A stretch of 64,000 nucleotides of DNA from Ampelomyces quisqualis (Eukaryota; Ascomycota; Dothideomycetes; Pleosporales; Phaeosphaeriaceae): NCBI GenBank assembly GCA_018398575.1, contig JAGTXZ010000002.1:932501-996500 (forward strand), given 5' to 3'. Under the pieces are notes generated by a model. The model saw nothing but the letters and a program-made list of their open reading frames with translations, was not told the DNA's origin and made no database searches. Positions within the stretch are counted from its first letter, which is position 1. Each line of letters opens with the position of its first letter. Both the position numbers and the translations under genes were made by a program. This document shows, one piece after another, positions 23,701 to 36,500 of the stretch.

Positions 23701-23999
23701 TGTAACAAGCACATGCAAACACATGTTATATCTAATACTTTATAAAGGCTTAGTAACAGATTATGTAGAAAGCTAGCAGATTAGGACTAAAAGCGCTCTA
23801 ACAGCGCTCCAACTCAGCTGCTACGCCTACTATAAATATAAGCCCATAGCATAGATAGAGGACAAGTTTCTCTTGTCCTTCCGTACAAGACCTATAGGTG
23901 TATAGCCAATCCAGAATCTCTGATACAACACGCACTCCCATATGCCTCTAATACGTATCCAATTTGATCCCAATAGCTGTACCTACCTGCGTCGTTACA
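23701..23999 (+). repeat. 3' LTR of Gypsy copy 1
   Basis: 299 bp, TGTAACAAGC...GTTACA, followed directly by TTAGT, the target duplication also present before 16904. Confidence 0.88.
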
Positions 24000-24079
24000 T
24001 TAGTAAGCTAATTTCTCTTGCCCTACTATATACTTAAGTAATATACTGTTTTAGAGGTTATAGTAAAAGGCGTTGCATA

Positions 24080-24240
24080 AGTATAACCTAACAGTAGGTA
24101 GCTTAACCTAACTACAAACCTAACCTATACCTAGTACCTCTGCAGCCTAACCCTAACCTATACTCTAGCCCTACTATAACCTAACCTTTACTCTACCCCC
24201 TACGCTGTTAACTTCTACCTACCTCCTACCTAAAGAGAAG
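24080..24240. repeat. degenerate telomere-like C-rich tract
   Basis: CCTAACCCTAACCTATAC and further ACCTAACC units, opposite in orientation to the tract at 11140-11290. Both lie between Gypsy copy 1 and AT-rich sequence carrying the spaced TTTAAAC motif. Confidence 0.4.
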
Positions 24241-26338
24241 TACCTCCTACCTATTTACTAGCGTACACAGTCTTAAAGTATAGCCTTCTAATAACACTAA
24301 CTACCTTTTTAAGGTATATATTAATAGAGTTAAGTATAAGAATATATTCTAAATATCTTTTAAATATATTTAAAAGTATGTTCCTAAACGTAGTTTAAAC
24401 GTGTTTCTAATATGTTTTAAGAAACTATTCTTTTATTATAGAAGCTTACTACTATAAGCAGCGCTTTTTCTATAAGAAGAAGCAGCGCACTAATAAGGCC
24501 TGCGCTACCCTATAGTGTCTAGTAGAAGCTTAGGTAGCGCTAATCTTCTACTCTACTAGCTAGCGCTAAGAACAGGTAAAATATGTTCTAAATATCTTCT
24601 AAATACGTTTAGAAATATATTTCTAAACATAGTTTAAATATATTTCTAATATATTCTAGCTTTATATAACTAAGATAAATAAGCTAGTCTACTTCTTTAG
24701 TAAGGAGGTTCTTTGTACTAACTACTACGTTAAGAACTGTAATAGTAAGTTTTCTACTTCTTCTGCAACGTGTTTAAAACACGTTTCTAATACGTTTTAG
24801 CCTGCAGCTTTACTATAGATAGCGCTAACCTAAAGGAAGACTCTTATACTAGTAGGTAGTTCTTTTTCTAAGGTAAAGAGTAGATAGAGCTTTAGCTAAA
24901 CGTGTTCTAAACATATTTAGAACACGTTCTACAGCTTAGCTGCCTAAGAATAAAAAATTTCTGTGCATATTTATATATTTGCGTAATATAACTACAAACT
25001 GTATTGCTATATAAATTTAAAGTATTTTTTACTTTTGCACGCTATATAAAGCTTACAAATAGTACTACTACGCAATAGGTAAACGCTATAAGTAAAAATT
25101 TTAATCTACTTTAGAATCTACTAACACCTCTTAATATTTAGCTAAATATAATTAGTAAATACTTAAAATATGTTTTAGAGTATATACTTTGCCTCTTATC
25201 TATCCCTGTATTAGGTTGTTAGCCTAGTATAGCAGTACTGCTATTAGGTCTAGCTACCTAGATATCTTTCTTACTTTTAAGACCTACCTCTTTAAAGTGC
25301 AACTATCTATACGCTGCTTATTTAAAATATGTTTTAGTATAGCTATATACTGTCTCTTTTACTTAGCTTATATCTACTTTTAAGTAGAGTAAGTACGTAT
25401 TAGAATTTGCGTAGTTATATTAGTATCTAGTTAGAGCGCGCTTAGAATATATTCTTAGATAGAAGCTAAGTTAGGCTCTAGATTCTCTAGTATAGTTGCC
25501 TCTAGAGGCTGTTTATCCTCTTCTAGTGTAGAATTAGCTAGGTTTTTATACTTCTTTTTGTATTTGTTGTTAGGTGTAGAGTTAATAGAGTGTTTGTATT
25601 CCTCTGCTAAAATATAATCTAAGCGTATTTTTAGCGCATTCTCTTACTTAAATAAAGTTATAAGCCTAATATAAAACTTAAGCGCTTCTATATTTCTTTT
25701 TTAACTTAAAAGTTTGTTGTAGGTAGTAGAGATTAGATACGTTAGGAAAATACAACGTTAGCAACATCTGCAACATTAGCAACACTGTTAGAACAGTTAA
25801 CTAGACAGTTCTTGACTGTACTTGACTGTCCCTAAGGTCCCCTATTTGTTCTGGCTGCCTAATTAGACTGAAACGCTCAAATTAATCTGCCTGATCTACT
25901 AGACCCACCTGCCCCACCTGCGCCATTACGTTATTATCCTAAAAACCAAAAATATAGAGCTTAATTTTCTCTTTAAAACGTACTTTTCAGATTTCTTATA
26001 GCTACTCTTGTTGTTAAGATGCAAGGCAGTGAAGTTTGTAGAGTTTTAAAGTTCTTTGCCAAGGCTTGTTTTCGCTAAAGCTCTAGCACTTTAACTAGAT
26101 AATATATTATATTTTTTATTAAAGAAATAGTAACTAAAGTGCAGATTTTACTTTAGGACATTTTATTATAGTATATTATATAGGGGGTGCGTAGATCTAT
26201 TGTGTTAAACATACTTAAAGTTTTTTTAAAAAAGTTTATAACTTCAACGCGCTATATCTTAATAACTAGAGCAGCTACAAAAATTCTGAATAGTGCATTT
26301 TAAAGAGGGAATTCTACTCTATATTTTGTATTTTTAGG

Positions 26339-26384
26339 TTACTTACGTAATTATAGAAATACAGCAATACAGTTACGTAAGTAA
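26339..26384. repeat. perfect 12-bp inverted repeat
   Basis: TTACTTACGTAA (26339-26350) and TTACGTAAGTAA (26373-26384) flank a 22-nt loop; each arm contains the self-complementary TTACGTAA. Confidence 0.7.
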
Positions 26385-26433
26385 AATTGGCAACATTAGC
26401 AACACTAGCAACTCTGTTAGATCTGGCAACTCT

Positions 26434-26466
26434 GTTAGGTTGCTGTTAGGTTGCTGTTAGGTTGCT
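26434..26466 (+). repeat. 3 x 11-bp tandem repeat
   Basis: GTTAGGTTGCT is repeated exactly three times in tandem, and is followed by AGCAACTAG, so the tract turns from GTTGC to GCAAC orientation at its end. Confidence 0.75.
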
Positions 26467-29400
26467 AGCAACTAGAAGTAAGTAGGGCGACTTTAGCGAA
26501 TTGTCTAGTAGATAGTATTGCTGTTAGGCTGCTGCAGGTTGCAGCAATTAGGCTAATTAGATTAATCTTAAATTTTCCTAACATATACAGGATAGTACTG
26601 CTTAATATGTGTAATTAGATTGCTCTTATCTGTAAACTTCTTCTAAGTATATTTAGAACACGTTTTAGGTAGAGTAGTAAAGTGCTTACGTTGCAGAAGA
26701 AGGCCTTCTTGTCTAGAATTATATAGGCGCAACAAAATAGCTTGCTAGTATATATAATAAAGCCCTAGGCTAGATTAGTTAAGTTTACTAAAAATGCTAG
26801 CGTAGAATAAGGTAGTTTCTGTAACGTAGCGTAGTCTAAATACGTTGTCTAAAGATGTTTAGATTAGGTTTTAATTTGTTATAGATATTATACTGTCTTA
26901 AGAAGCTGCTTATTACCTATAGTATAATATAAGATAGTAGTAAAACACAGTTTAATTGCAGTTTAAACGTGTTTTGGTAGTAGTATTATAGAGTAGGAGG
27001 AAGCACATAGAGAAAGCTAGAAAGTAAAAATTTTTATTCTTGTTTACTTAGCACTAACTATCTTTAATTAAGTATAAACACATTTAATTACTAAACACTA
27101 TAATTGTAACACGTTTCTACTACGTTCTGTTACTATATTAAACTTAATAATACTTTTTATACGCGCTTCTTTTTCTGCAACTCTTATTTTACTCTCTTTA
27201 ACTTAAATATTTTTTTGTAGAAGTTAAGCTTATTACGCAATAGCTAATTTAACTAGTTTAACGTTATAGTAAGTTGCTAGAGACTTAGTATTATAGGTAT
27301 GCTTAAATACGTTAGAAACACGTTTTAACTATACTTAAGCTAAGTTTAAAGATAAACCTTTTACTTATAGGATAGAGTAGAAAAGATAACTATACTATTA
27401 TACTCTAACTACGTAGAGTTAATGCCTTGCAGGCCTTTAAAGCCTTACGTAGTCTACTTTGCTCTAGAAGCTTAATACTTAAGCTTAGAAGGTTGTTATT
27501 ATCTTCTCTATCTAATATTAATATAACTTTTTAGGCTAACTTAAGTTGTTTGCGTTCTAAATATAGTTAGAACTTGTTTTACTTACTAACATATAAGGTG
27601 CGTACTAATCTTCTTTTTTCTTTTATAACTAAGAGCTATTCTTTTACTCTATAACTATTTTTTCTAATAGCTTAGTCTAATGCTAAACACATCTTGTGCC
27701 TACTACTTCTTTACTTTCTGCAAATTTATTTATGCTACACTGTAGACTATTAGTAAAACGCGATCTAAACATATTTAGAACATGTTTTATACTTTATAAT
27801 ACTATCTATAAGAAGGAGGCAAATACTAGTTCTATAGCTCTTTATCCTAGCCTGCTTAGCTGCATTAGTATAACTTTTAAGCTTATCTTAAATATCTTTA
27901 GCTATTAGACTGCAATACAAGGCTATGCTAGTAGTAATTATAGAGTTCTTTTTGTACTTTGCCTAGTTCTAAGTCTTTAGAAGAACTTTATATACTGTAC
28001 TATGTAAACGCTTGTTTAAACACAGTTTAAACATATTTTAAACATATTTTTATACTTACTAATTAGGTTATCTGCAATCTTGTAATACTAAGCCTCTAAT
28101 GTTGCGTGTATAAGAGCTTTTATCTTTCTCTAAGAGAAGCTATTATTATAGTTCTTCTCTTGTACAGTATTGTTAATACTCTATAAAAAATATATAATAC
28201 AGAAGTAAACGCACAACTAAAGGTACTACTTCTAATCTCTTTTCTTTAGGTTAATACTACTTAAATATAGACTAAGGCCTAAAACAAGTAAGTAAGGTGT
28301 TTTAAGTATGTTTAAGTTACACTTACCTGTTATTTAGCTACTCTTTATATTAAGAGTTACTCTAATAAACCTCTTTCTGTATATACAAAGCTACTTAACC
28401 TTATTTTAAACAGGTTTACTCTAGCTACTATACTCTTCTGCAAGCCTAAAATAGGCTGTAATAGCTACTTTATATATAGTAGGTAACTTAACGTTAGTAA
28501 TAAGTTAGCTAAGAGTGTATACTAGAACACAGTTAGAACGTGTTTAAAATATAGTTTAAGAGCCTATATTAATTTTGCGCTTAATTAAAAGTAGTAATAA
28601 GAATCTCTTTTTATTTTTCTCTAAAGCGCTTATATAACATATCTATCTAAAACGTCTCCTGCGTAAATAGGATTTCTGCCTACTTGTTATAGAAGTAGAT
28701 AATAATATTGCCTCTAACACTAGATAAGATCTGTTAGATATAAGCTTACTAGAAGTTAAACTTGTTTAAAACACGTTTAGACTATATTCTTACTGTTTTA
28801 GAAATCTAATAGTGTATTCTCTACTTATAGATTACTTTCTTAATGCCTCTACTATATAGAAAGCGCAATAGCTTCTTACACTTAATAATACTTAAGATTT
28901 AGTCCTTGTTAGCAAATGCTATATATATATTCTTTACTAACTAAAAGCCCTTTAGTTAAAGATATACTTTAAGCTAAGTAGAGTTTAGAAAGGCTGCTGT
29001 CTATAGTAAAAACACGTTTAAAACACAGTTAAAATACGTTTCTAATTAATACTTATATCTTGTAGTACTTAGCGTAAGTATAGAATATATAACGTTCTCT
29101 AAAGCCTTAATATTGCTATCTCTTAGCAGGAACAGTAGTAGTAGTATATGTAAATGTGTTCTATACACAATTATAGTAAAATAGGAGATAAGGCTAAAGT
29201 CTACTAGTATAATAACGTAGTAGAGCACTTTGCATGCTAGTAATAGTATACGCCTAGTACTTTAGAAGTAATTCTTATCTAGTAAACTATGTTATAAATG
29301 TATTATAACTATGTTTTATAAGGTAATATACTATACTTATCTTCTTTACTACTTGTTAGCTTAACTACGTAATAATAGTTGCAGAGCTAGTCTTTTTATA

Positions 29401-30569
29401 GTAAACTTTGTTTAAAGAGATAATAAAGGCGTTCTAAATTTATTCTATAAGGAATAGAACTAATAAAATAAGATTCTGTAGACTAGGTCTACTAGGTCTA
29501 TCTATTGTAACTAATAAAATATAGCTAGTTACTAGCAATTTTTTATTACGCGTTACAAAGATATTTTAAATATATTTAAGTATGTACTATTTTCCTCTAT
29601 TATTGCAACACTAGTTAGCAGTTTATGTTAGAATATAAGTATACGTTTAGGTAGTACTTGTATACAGATATATAAGTGCTTTAAAGTTAGTTTAAACGTA
29701 GTTTAAACATATTTAGAACGCGTTTTAATATACCTTGTTGCTAGCTATACAGGATCTTTACTACCTTAGGTTACTTTTACGTTAGTTTAAAGCTTTTAGA
29801 CCTTATTCTATAAGTAATTATTAACTTTACTATAGAAATATATTTGTAACTTGTCTAAAAGGTATTTGTAGTGCTTAACTCTAGAATATTAGTATAAGAA
29901 GTGTAAAGTAGACGTATTGTTAAAATATAAGTAGATAGATAGCTAGTTTCTGTATATAGATTTCTTGTAGTACTAAAACTACTAGATATTAAACATGTTT
30001 AGAACGTAGTTAAACAGTATTTACCTAAGTAGTAGATTTAACTATATTATTAAGAGTAGGCTAACTACCTTTCTTATTGTAAGTAATAAAAATAACGTAG
30101 GCCTAGCTACTTAAAAGGCATTTTAGATATAGAGGCATAGAAGATACATATACTACTTCTTTAGCTATAAGTAGTTAGCTTCTTATGTTTCTAATAGAGA
30201 AGAAAACTTAGTTATTCTTTCTTTTAGTTAGAATATATTTAAACTATGTTTAAACTACATTTAAGACACTTATATACTAATAGCTATTATCTTTACTAAC
30301 TCTATTTCTTTTACTATATGTATAACAAGCATATGCAAACACATGTTACATCTAATACCTTATAAAGGCTTAGTAACAGATTATGTAGGGAGCTAGCAGA
30401 TTAGGACTAAAAGCGCTCTAATAGCGCTCTAACTTAGCTGCTACGCCTACTATAAATATAAGCCTATAGCATAGATAGAGGACAAGTTTCTCTTGTCCTT
30501 CTATACAAGACCTATAGGTGTATAGCCAATCTAGAATCTCTGATATAACACACACTCCTATATGCCTCT

Positions 30570-33500
30570 TGTAACAAGCACATACAAATACATGTTACAT
30601 CTAATACCTTATAAAGGCTTAGTAACAGATTATGTAGGAAGCTAGTAGATTAGGACTAAAAGCGCTCTAACAGCGCTCTGACTTAGCTGCTACGCCCACT
30701 ATAAATATAAGCCTATAGCATAGATAGAGGACAAGTTTCTCTTGTCCTTCTGTACAAGACCTATAGGTGTATAGCCAATCTAGAATCTCTAATACAACAC
30801 GCACTCTTATATACCTCTAATACGTATCTAATTTAATTCTAATAGCTGTACCTACCTGCGTTGTTACATTACAAGAGAAACTTTGTCCTGCTAGTAATAG
30901 TATTTAGATAATATTGCTATTTACTTTTAAAAAGATTGCGTTAAAACGTCTAGAACCCTATCTAAATTAGATCTGTTTGTAACCTCAAATCTATTAAACA
31001 CAGTTAGGATTCCTTAGATCTTCTAACAGCTAAAGCCTTTAGGTTTAGATCTTCTTATTAACATAATAGTTAGGATTACTTTAGAAAAGTTGCATTTGGC
31101 GCTATAATAGAAACTTAGAGACTATTAATAACCTAGGAGTATTAGAGGCAACGCTAATAACTCCCCCTAAAGAACTAACTCTAGGAGCCTTCTTCTAAGA
31201 CAACTCTGTATTAACTGTAACAACCTAGCAACAGAGTGCTAAAGCAAAAAAAACAAACACTAAAGAACCCTCTTAGCCTAGAGCTGCACTAAATCTAACC
31301 TCTGCCTAAATAGAGGTTAATTAATTACAACAAGATTTAAAACAGGCTTTAGCAGAAATTAATTCTCTTAAGAAAAGACTAACTCTGTTAATAGGACTAG
31401 ACAAGCCCCTACCTACTACTAAATTACCCTAGAACAATTCTGCACCTTACTGTTTATCTAACAGCTCTATATCTAAGTACTTACATTACTATAAAGGCTC
31501 TTACTAACTTTAATAATCTAAGAAAACGCCTAATATAGATAATCTTAGTAATAGAAAAGATCTTACCTTCTACTAATAGCAGGCCTCTATCTAGGATTAA
31601 CTTAAGATTAACTTAAATTACTATTAGACTAAAAGACAACGCATAGCCTTAGTATAGGGCTATACTATAGGATTAGCTAAGGGCTATCTTAAGCTATAAT
31701 ATTTATTAGATACTAATTAAGAGTAATTCTAGAACGCTAAGCAAATAGTTAAGCTACTTAAGTCCTACTTTATTACAGGTAACAAGGTAGCCAAAAGCTG
31801 TATAGCGTTTAATTAATTGCAGATAACAAAGAAGGAAACGTTTCTCTTGTTTAAAGCTAGGTTTTTAAGTTCTGTAGTTAAGGGACAAGTACCCCCTTTA
31901 GAGTAGTTTTACTACTTATAGACTAAGATTACGCTAGGGTTGCGAGCCCCTAACCTAGGATTCAGGCACTAATAGAAGAACTTATTTAATTAGATGGTAG
32001 AACACCTTACTATATACAATATAGAGTAGAAGAACAACTCTATACTAAGTATAACACTAGCTGCTGCTAGGTTACTAATTAGGTTAGCCTTACAACAGAA
32101 TTTAGAGCTAAATTAGACTACTACTACTAGCGCTCTAACAAATTCTGCGCTAGTCTATTAATCTATAATAGTGCGTCTTTCTACAAAGACCCCTAAGCTA
32201 GAACAACAAAAGACTCCTAGTAGTTGTTATAATTGCAGTAAGCTAAGACACTACTCTAGTAACTATATAAAGCCTTGTGTGCGTTAGATTAAAGCTATAG
32301 AAGTAGATAAGTATAAAGATGCTTAAGAGCAACCTAATTAGGAGGTGTATTATACAAGAAATAGAAGCGCCTAAGAGAACACCTCTCTCTAGGCCTAAGC
32401 TGTTACAATCTATCCTACCTTAACCTTTCTTATTTGTTTTGCAGTCTCTATTTCCTTATACCTACGCTTCTTTATAACTAAGGCCTTAGCTTACGCCTTA
32501 ATACTCTTGTTAACACTAGTGCTTAAGGTTTTCTATTTTTAAATTTACAAATTGTCTTATCTGTTTCTAAAGCCTTACAGCAACCTATCTAAAAGCTCCT
32601 CTTCTAGGTTTAGGTACGCAGCTTTAAGGATTAGATTACTTCTTTAGTTGCTTAATATATTTGACTACACTTAAATATTAATAGCTAAAAGATTTTAAAC
32701 TGTCTATTTCTTATCTTTAATCTTAGGTCTTAGGATTATATACTTAGCCTCTAATAGTTAAGACAATTTAAGATTTAATTAGACACAGATAGGTTACAGT
32801 TTATTTGGCTATCTAAGTACTTCTGTTTATATAATCCTTTACTCTCTATTTCTACTGTTCTATATTAAGCTATAGTGCTAGCTACTGTCTATCTTAATAT
32901 GCAATAACGCAACGCCCTATAAGAGAAAGAAGACTATTGTATCTAAAACAGTTCTTACTATTCCTCTTCTTCTATTTATTGTATTAAGGGATGCTTAAAG
33001 CTCCTATTAGCCCAAAAAATCTTAGAGATCCTTTATACCCCAACCAAGCAAAACTGCTTAGAGTCTAAACCTTCTCTAACTACCTGCATTGCTCTTATTT
33101 CTACTAATGCATTTTACTTTATTATAAAAAAGCCCTAGAACAAGTTCTTTATAACAAGCCTCTATAAGATTAACAGGATCCTTGCCTCTAAGGACAACGC
33201 AGACAATTAAAGCCAATTAGATAAGAGATTACCTACCTGTTACTCCTAGTATTAGGATGTATTTAGCAAGTTAGCAGCTAATTAATTGCCTTCTTATTAT
33301 CTATACAATTATAAGATTATCTTTAAAGAACTATTACTAAATGCGTTTAGTCCCCTATACAAGCAAAACTAGGAGGAGCTTAAAGCTACTAAGGCCTACG
33401 TCTAGAAACACCTTTAGAAGGGTTTTATTAAGGCTAGCCAAAGTCCTTTTGCTTTACCTATTCTTTGTATACGCAAACTAAATAGAGATATACGCATCTA

Positions 33501-36500
33501 TGTAGACTACTAGAAGATTAACGCTCTTACGCGCAAGGACGTCTATCTAATCCCTTGCATTAATAAGCTGCTATTACGCCCCTCTAAGGCTAAGATCTTT
33601 ACTAAGTTTAATATTTAGGCTACTTTTAACAAAATTTGTATAGATCCTAACTCTAAAGAGTATACTACCTTTTAGACCTGTTACAGTATATATAAGTGTA
33701 AGGTTCTTTCTTTTGGCTTATGCAATAGGCTAGCTACGTATTAACGCTATATAAATAATGTACTAATTAATTATCTTAACAATTTCTGCATTGCGTATCT
33801 TAACAACATCCTAATCTACTCTAAGGATATAAACTTATATTAGGAATACGTCTAAAAGGTCCTAGAGCGCCTATGTACTATAGGACTCTAAGTAGACATT
33901 TAGAAGAGTAAATTCTATGTAACCTGCACAAAGTATCTAGGTTACATTTTAATAAACTAGGGCACTAAAGTTAACTCTAATAAGGTAGAAGCACTCTAAA
34001 ACTAGGCTGAACCTACTATAGTTACTAGCATTAAGTTATTTCTTAGTTTTGCTAGTTTCTATTAACAATTTATTAAGAATTTCTCTTATGTAGCTAAACT
34101 AATTATAAAGCTTTAAAGTCCTGCTACACTGTTTGATTAGACTATAGACTGCTAACAGGCTTTTGATTAGATTAAAGCCTTACTCTTAGCTATTCCTACA
34201 CTATCTTATTTCTATCCTAAGTATAACATAAAGTTAGAAACTAACGCGTTAGATAGAGTAATAGCAGAAGTACTCTCTTAGAAGCACTCTAACAATAAGT
34301 AGTATCCTGTAGCCTTCTATAGTTACGCCCTATCTAAGGCTAAGCTTAATTAAAAAATACATAATAAGGAACTTTTTACTATCCTAAAAGCGTTTAAGAA
34401 GTAGAGAGCTAAACTTACCTCTATATAGAGTTAAATCTAAGTGTATTTAAATTACTACTTCTTAGAATACTTTATAACTACTAAGGTTCTTAATGCACGT
34501 TAAGCATAATAGGCAGAGATTATTGCCCCTTTTAATTTCTGCATTAAGTACACGCCTAGCAAGCTTAACAAGCAAGCTAATATCCTAAGCTAAAAGGAAC
34601 AGGACGTTAGCAAGGTTAAGGCTGCCTAACAAGATAACAGATCCTGTGTACTTCTAGAACCTAAACGCCTAAACCCCCTAGTTAACTCTAAACTAGCTTA
34701 GAACTACGTCTGTAACTAGCTAGAGATTAATGTTTTAGTTATTTTAGTCTAATCTATTAGTGCCCCCCTAAATCTTAACTTGTTAGAACTAATTAAAGCC
34801 CTGCTAGTAGAGAATTACTGCTCCTTTAAGGAAGAACACCTTACGCTACTACAGCTATATTATGTCTAAGAAAGACTACTACTATATTACTTACGCCTAT
34901 ATATACCTAAGAACTTTTCTTTGTGCACTTAACTAATTAGAGAGGCTTATAATTAAGTATCTACTACTTACCTAAGCGCTATAAAGACGTATTAGCTCTT
35001 AGCTTAGTAATATTATTAGAAGGGTATAGAGGCTATATGCAAACACTATGTACAAAACTGCGTTTCTTATTAAAGATCCTATCTAAGACAGCTCTAAGCC
35101 TAAAGTTTCTTCTATCTGTTACAAATTCCTAATAGGCCTATATAGCATTTGTGTATAGATTTTAAGACATTTCTAACTAATTATTATAGCTATAATCAAA
35201 TTATAGTTGTTATTAATTGCTTATCTAAGCAAGCTGTTTCTATTCCTTACTACAAAACAATTAACGCTTAAGAAATAGCTTACTTGTTCATTTAATAGGT
35301 ATACTAATTCAGCTATACGCCTAAAAGTATAGTGTCTAACTGCAGACTCTAGTTTGTGTCCTAATTCTAGTCTGAGTTTTACAAGATCCTAGGCGTGCAA
35401 CTTAAGCTTTCTACAGCCTACTATAAATAAACTAATAGACAAACTAAGATTATAAACAAGTATATTAATTAACAATTAAGGCCTTTTATATCCTATTACT
35501 AAGACAACTAGAGTAACCTCTTGCTAATAATTAATTGAGCCTAAGCTACGCTACTGCACTTTGCAATTAGTATAGCGCTGTACTAGCTCCTATTTAGATT
35601 TAAACTACAATAGAGCTAGAATTAGGTATTATCCTCTTTAAAACACAAAGATGTAAACGTTAAGGATGCCTTAAGCTTAGCTACCTGTATACATAAAGCC
35701 TAGCGCATAGCTAAAGACAATATAGAGAAAGCGCAGAAACAGATAGCTACTAAGGTAAACAAATATTATTAACCTGTTAATTAGGTAGTAGGTAACAAGG
35801 TTTACCTCTTAACCTAAAACCTATCTGTTACCTACCTAAGTTGCAAACTTGCTAAATTATAGGAAGGCCTCTTTAAAGTTCTAGAACAAGTTAGCTATTT
35901 ATTTTAACTAAAGATACCTAAAGGTTCTAAGATCTATAACGTATTTGCTCTAGACGTTCTCTGTAAGGACCTTAATAACCCTCTGCCTAGTTAGCTAAGC
36001 CTAAACCTATCTAGCATCCTAATTTAAGGCGTTAAAGAATAAGAAGTTAAAGAGATTCTAGCTAGCAAGCTATACTGCTCTATTCTAAAGTATTGTGTAA
36101 AATAGGTAGGCTATAATCCTAACCTTACTTAGTATAATACCTTAAACTTTATAGGCGCTTTGTACATATTACAAGCGTTCTATAAACGCTATCTAAAATG
36201 GCTAGGACCTCTACAAGCGTTAGCCAAGTAGATTATAGTATAGGAAAAAAAAGTTAAAGATCTTACAGCATTTTAAGATAATTATATTAGGGAAATTAAA
36301 CTTAATATTGCAACTACTACACTAGTAGGTAACAGCTATTAACAATAAGAGTCTTACTCTTCTATTAGATCTAATAGTAGACTATTATTGCTACTAGTAG
36401 GACGTTCTTAATTATCTAAATTCTTAGGTGCAGACACTAACCCACTACCTAGTTGTTCTTTGTTCTAGCCTTGCTTACTGCAAGTACTAGCCTCTTGCGC

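Larger units (their letters stand above)
16904..23999 (+). mobile_element. Gypsy/Ty3 chromovirus copy 1 (complete, RIP-mutated)
   Basis: Two 299-bp LTRs (16904-17202 and 23701-23999, TG...CA) flank a 6498-bp interior, and the 5-bp duplication TTAGT occurs at 16899-16903 and 24000-24004. All differences I see between its LTRs are C/T or G/A. Order is gag, protease, reverse transcriptase, RNase H, integrase, chromodomain, which is the chromovirus layout. This copy keeps more C residues than copies 2 and 3 and is the least RIP-affected. Confidence 0.88.
25755..26560. repeat. 0.8-kb less-RIPped segment with GCAAC-rich ends
   Basis: This segment has clearly more C/G, including CCCACCTGCCCCACCTGCGCC near 25910, than its surroundings. 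Its left edge reads GCAACATTAGCAACACTG (25771-25788) and the right part repeats GCAACATTAGCAACACTAGC (26389 on) before changing to GTTGC repeats. It may be a separate short insertion, too recent or too short to be RIPped. No ORF is seen. Confidence 0.45.
24005..30315. other. AT-rich part of the composite insertion with spaced palindromic motifs
   Basis: RIP-degraded DNA without recognisable coding sequence. Across most of it a 25-40-bp motif built from TTTAAAC/ACGTTT units recurs every 200-300 bp (for example 27309, 27555, 27757, 28012, 28297, 28526, 28759, 29010, 29285, 29561, 29993, 30232) with unrelated sequence between. It is interrupted by the less mutated segment 25755-26560. Confidence 0.5.

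Noticed and set aside
25755..26560. CRISPR-like array of GCAAC repeats
   Set aside because: Repeats are too short and irregular, the genome is fungal, and no cas-type genes exist.
27696..27908. ORFs inside the AT-rich block (also 19271-19501 and 29046-29228)
   Set aside because: Chance stop-free runs in degraded transposon sequence; no start context or family.
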